Shown piece by piece: positions 62,192-64,000 of a stretch of 64,000 nucleotides of DNA. The stretch's first letter is position 1. The number at the start of each line of letters is the position of its first letter. The notes under the pieces were generated by a model. It had not been told where the DNA came from. It did not search any database and worked only from the letters and a program-made list of their open reading frames with translations. The DNA is from Pseudomonas fluorescens (GTDB lineage Bacteria; Pseudomonadota; Gammaproteobacteria; Pseudomonadales; Pseudomonadaceae), in assembly GCF_001307275.1 (NCBI RefSeq), contig NZ_CP012831.1, positions 2,170,001 through 2,234,000 on the forward strand, read 5' to 3'. The position numbers and the translations under genes were made by a program.

Positions 62192-64000
62192 ACACGGAAA
62201 ACCAGGAAGCCTTCGAAGAACTGCTGGCCAATTGCGCAGACGAACCGATTCGCTTTCCCGGGACCATCCAGCCTCATGGCGTGTTACTGATGCTGTCCGA
62301 GCCCGATTTCGTAATCCGTCAGGTCAGCGCCAACGTGTTGCAATTGATGGCGCAGGATCCCCACAGGCTGCTGGGCCAGACACTCGACGCCCTGCTGGGG
62401 CTGGAACAGGCCGAGGCGATCCTCATCGCCTGTCGCGCCGCCCCGGAAAGCGACAACGTGCCCGTGGCCATTGTGGTGAACCAGCAGCGTTTTGATGCCT
62501 TGGTGCATCGCCATCAGGGCGCCCTGATCGTCGAATTGGAACAGCACCTGAGCGACTATCGCCCCGAAGGGGTCAGCGGCGAGGCCAACATGGGCCGCAT
62601 GCTGCAACGCCTGCAAAGTGCGAAAACCCTCCAGGCCCTGTACGAAATCAGCGTGCGGGAAATCCAGGCCATGACCGGTTACGACCGGGTGCTGATCTAT
62701 CGCTTCGAGGAAGAAGGCCACGGCCAAGTGATTGCCGAGGCCAGCGCGCCGTCGATGGAGCTCTACAAGGGCCTGTTTTTCCCGGCGTCGGATATTCCCG
62801 AACAGGCTCGAGAGCTGTATCGCATCAACTGGCTGCGGATCATCCCCAACGCCGACTACACGCCAGTGCCGCTGGTTCCGCAATTGCGGCCCGATACCCA
62901 GGCGCCCCTGGACCTGAGTTTTGCCACGCTGCGCAGCGTCTCGCCGATCCACCGCCAGTACATGAAAAACATGGGCGTACTGTCGTCCATGAGCATCTCG
63001 TTGATGGAGGGCGAACGCTTGTGGGGGCTGATCAGTTGCGGCAATCGCCAGCCGCTGCTGGTGCCCCATGAAATGCGCATGGCCTGCCAGACCATCGGCC
63101 AGGTGCTGTCATTGCAGATCAGCGCCATGCAAGCCCTGGAGCTGACTCGGCAACGGGACGCCAAGCTGGAAGACCTCAAGGTCCTCGCCGCGGTCATGGC
63201 CGAGTCCAGCGACAACGTCTTCGATGGCCTGTCCCAAGAGCCGCAACGCCTCATGGAGTTGACCGGCGCCAGTGGCGTCGCGATTCTCGAGGACAACAAA
63301 CTGCACCGCCATGGCCAGTGCCCGGAACCAGAGCAGATCCGCGAGCTGCACAAATGGATCCTGGAAACCGGCAAGCCGGTGTTCTCTCACCACAACCTGA
63401 GCAGTGTGTTCCCTGCGGCCCAGGCGTATCAGGACGTGGCGAGCGGCGTGCTGGCGATCCACTTGCCCAAGCCTGTGGAAAACGGCGTGCTGTGGTTCCG
63501 CCCCGAGGTCAAGCAAACCCTCCAATGGAGCGGCGACCCACAAAAACCCCTGGACCTGGAAAACAGCGAGACCGGTCTGCGCCTGCGGCCCCGGACGTCT
63601 TTCGAGATCTGGAAAGTCGAAATGGCCGGTATCAGTACCAAATGGAGCCATGGCGATCTGTTCGCCGCCAACGACTTGCGGCGCTCGGCCTTGGAAAACG
63701 ACCTGGCCCGCCAGGTGCACAAGGAGCGCCTGGCCGTGCAGGCCCGCGATGAACTGGTGGCCGTGGTGTCTCATGACCTGCGCAGCCCGATGACGGTCAT
63801 TTCCATGCTCTGCGGCATGATGCAAAAGGCCTTCAGCTCCGACGGTTCCCACAGCTCCAAGCGTATCGCCTCAGCCATCGACACCATGCAACAGGCTACC
63901 AGCCGCATGAATGCCCTGCTGGAGGACCTGCTCGATACCTCGCGCATCGACGCCGGGCGCTACACCATCAATCCCCAGCCGATGGACGTCAGCCAGATCT
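62188..64000 (+). CDS. bphP: Bacteriophytochrome histidine kinase BphP (partial at window end)
   Basis: The first 604 codons of a bacterial phytochrome; the 3' end lies beyond 64000. The N-terminal biliverdin-attaching Cys16 is in ANCADEPIRFPGTIQPHG, preceding the PAS domain. The GAF domain carries FPASDIPEQARELY (PxSDIP, chromophore-contacting Asp). The PHY domain tongue has the PRTSF motif (LRLRPRTSFEIW). The DHp domain begins at about residue 515, with phosphoacceptor His529 in AVVSHDLRSPMTVI. It is therefore a red/far-red light-regulated histidine kinase, translationally coupled to bphO. Confidence 0.94.
   Translation, partial: MNTENQEAFEELLANCADEPIRFPGTIQPHGVLLMLSEPDFVIRQVSANVLQLMAQDPHRLLGQTLDALLGLEQAEAILIACRAAPESDNVPVAIVVNQQRFDALVHRHQGALIVELEQHLSDYRPEGVSGEANMGRMLQRLQSAKTLQALYEISVREIQAMTGYDRVLIYRFEEEGHGQVIAEASAPSMELYKGLFFPASDIPEQARELYRINWLRIIPNADYTPVPLVPQLRPDTQAPLDLSFATLRSVSPIHRQYMKNMGVLSSMSISLMEGERLWGLISCGNRQPLLVPHEMRMACQTIGQVLSLQISAMQALELTRQRDAKLEDLKVLAAVMAESSDNVFDGLSQEPQRLMELTGASGVAILEDNKLHRHGQCPEPEQIRELHKWILETGKPVFSHHNLSSVFPAAQAYQDVASGVLAIHLPKPVENGVLWFRPEVKQTLQWSGDPQKPLDLENSETGLRLRPRTSFEIWKVEMAGISTKWSHGDLFAANDLRRSALENDLARQVHKERLAVQARDELVAVVSHDLRSPMTVISMLCGMMQKAFSSDGSHSSKRIASAIDTMQQATSRMNALLEDLLDTSRIDAGRYTINPQPMDVSQI

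Overview
This window reads as chromosome of a Pseudomonas of the P. fluorescens species complex. It has high GC, gene orders typical of the genus (hut cluster; glnA/ntrBC; secB-grxC-yibN-gpmI-envC-ctpA-yibQ; hisB-hisH-hisA-hisF), and many intergenic copies of the REP/REPIN palindrome built on GTGGGAGCGAGCTTGCTCGC. Almost everything is core genome. The accessory component is one IS3-family insertion, a 52-bp IS-end miniature, REPINs, an amplified REPIN array and a few gene remnants.

Layout. 0.1-1.1 kb: an orphan choline/betaine-type binding protein flanked by two REPINs of a second type. 1.3-16.2 kb: a complete histidine-utilisation locus. The minus-strand run is hutU, an NCS1 permease, hutXWV (ABC importer), hutH1, hutH2, hutI and hutG; hutC-hutD lie upstream, and hutF is divergent. 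It encodes the five-step route histidine > urocanate > imidazolonepropionate > formimidoylglutamate > formylglutamate > glutamate. HutH1 lacks the MIO-forming Ala-Ser-Gly triad and the catalytic Tyr that HutH2 retains. A HutC operator overlaps a sigma54 promoter before hutU, and a second dyad lies between hutC and hutF. 16-21 kb: Blc lipocalin, a small lipoprotein, a dCache amino-acid-type chemoreceptor, a DUF924 protein and fructose-1,6-bisphosphatase. 21-29 kb: a DUF3999/DUF2339 membrane pair and glycogen phosphorylase. 29-35 kb: a YkgJ-type cysteine-cluster protein, typA, thiI and glnA.

35-42.6 kb: periplasmic chorismate mutase, two DUF4124 proteins and ntrBC, then an IS3-family element inside a REPIN, then three hairpin-separated copies of a 45-nt module behind a sigma54 promoter. 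I interpret the last as the nitrogen-regulated sRNA NrsZ. A PA5126-type protein and trmL follow. glnA, ntrBC, the sRNA and hutU all have GG-N10-GC sigma54 elements, so much of the first 42 kb forms one nitrogen/carbon regulon (NtrBC, probably CbrAB, HutC).

42.7-50 kb: secB, grxC, a Cys-less rhodanese (YibN-like), gpmI, envC, ctpA and a YibQ deacetylase, then a 0.7-kb tandem REPIN array with 135-136-bp period. 50-56 kb: a periplasmic binding protein, the his operon with an embedded DUF2164 gene, and an OFA-family MFS transporter. 56-64 kb: a pseudogene fragment, AsmA, mutY, yggX, tRNA-Phe, a small cupin, a hypothetical protein, a DUF1016-nuclease remnant, and bphO-bphP, where the phytochrome kinase runs off the window end.
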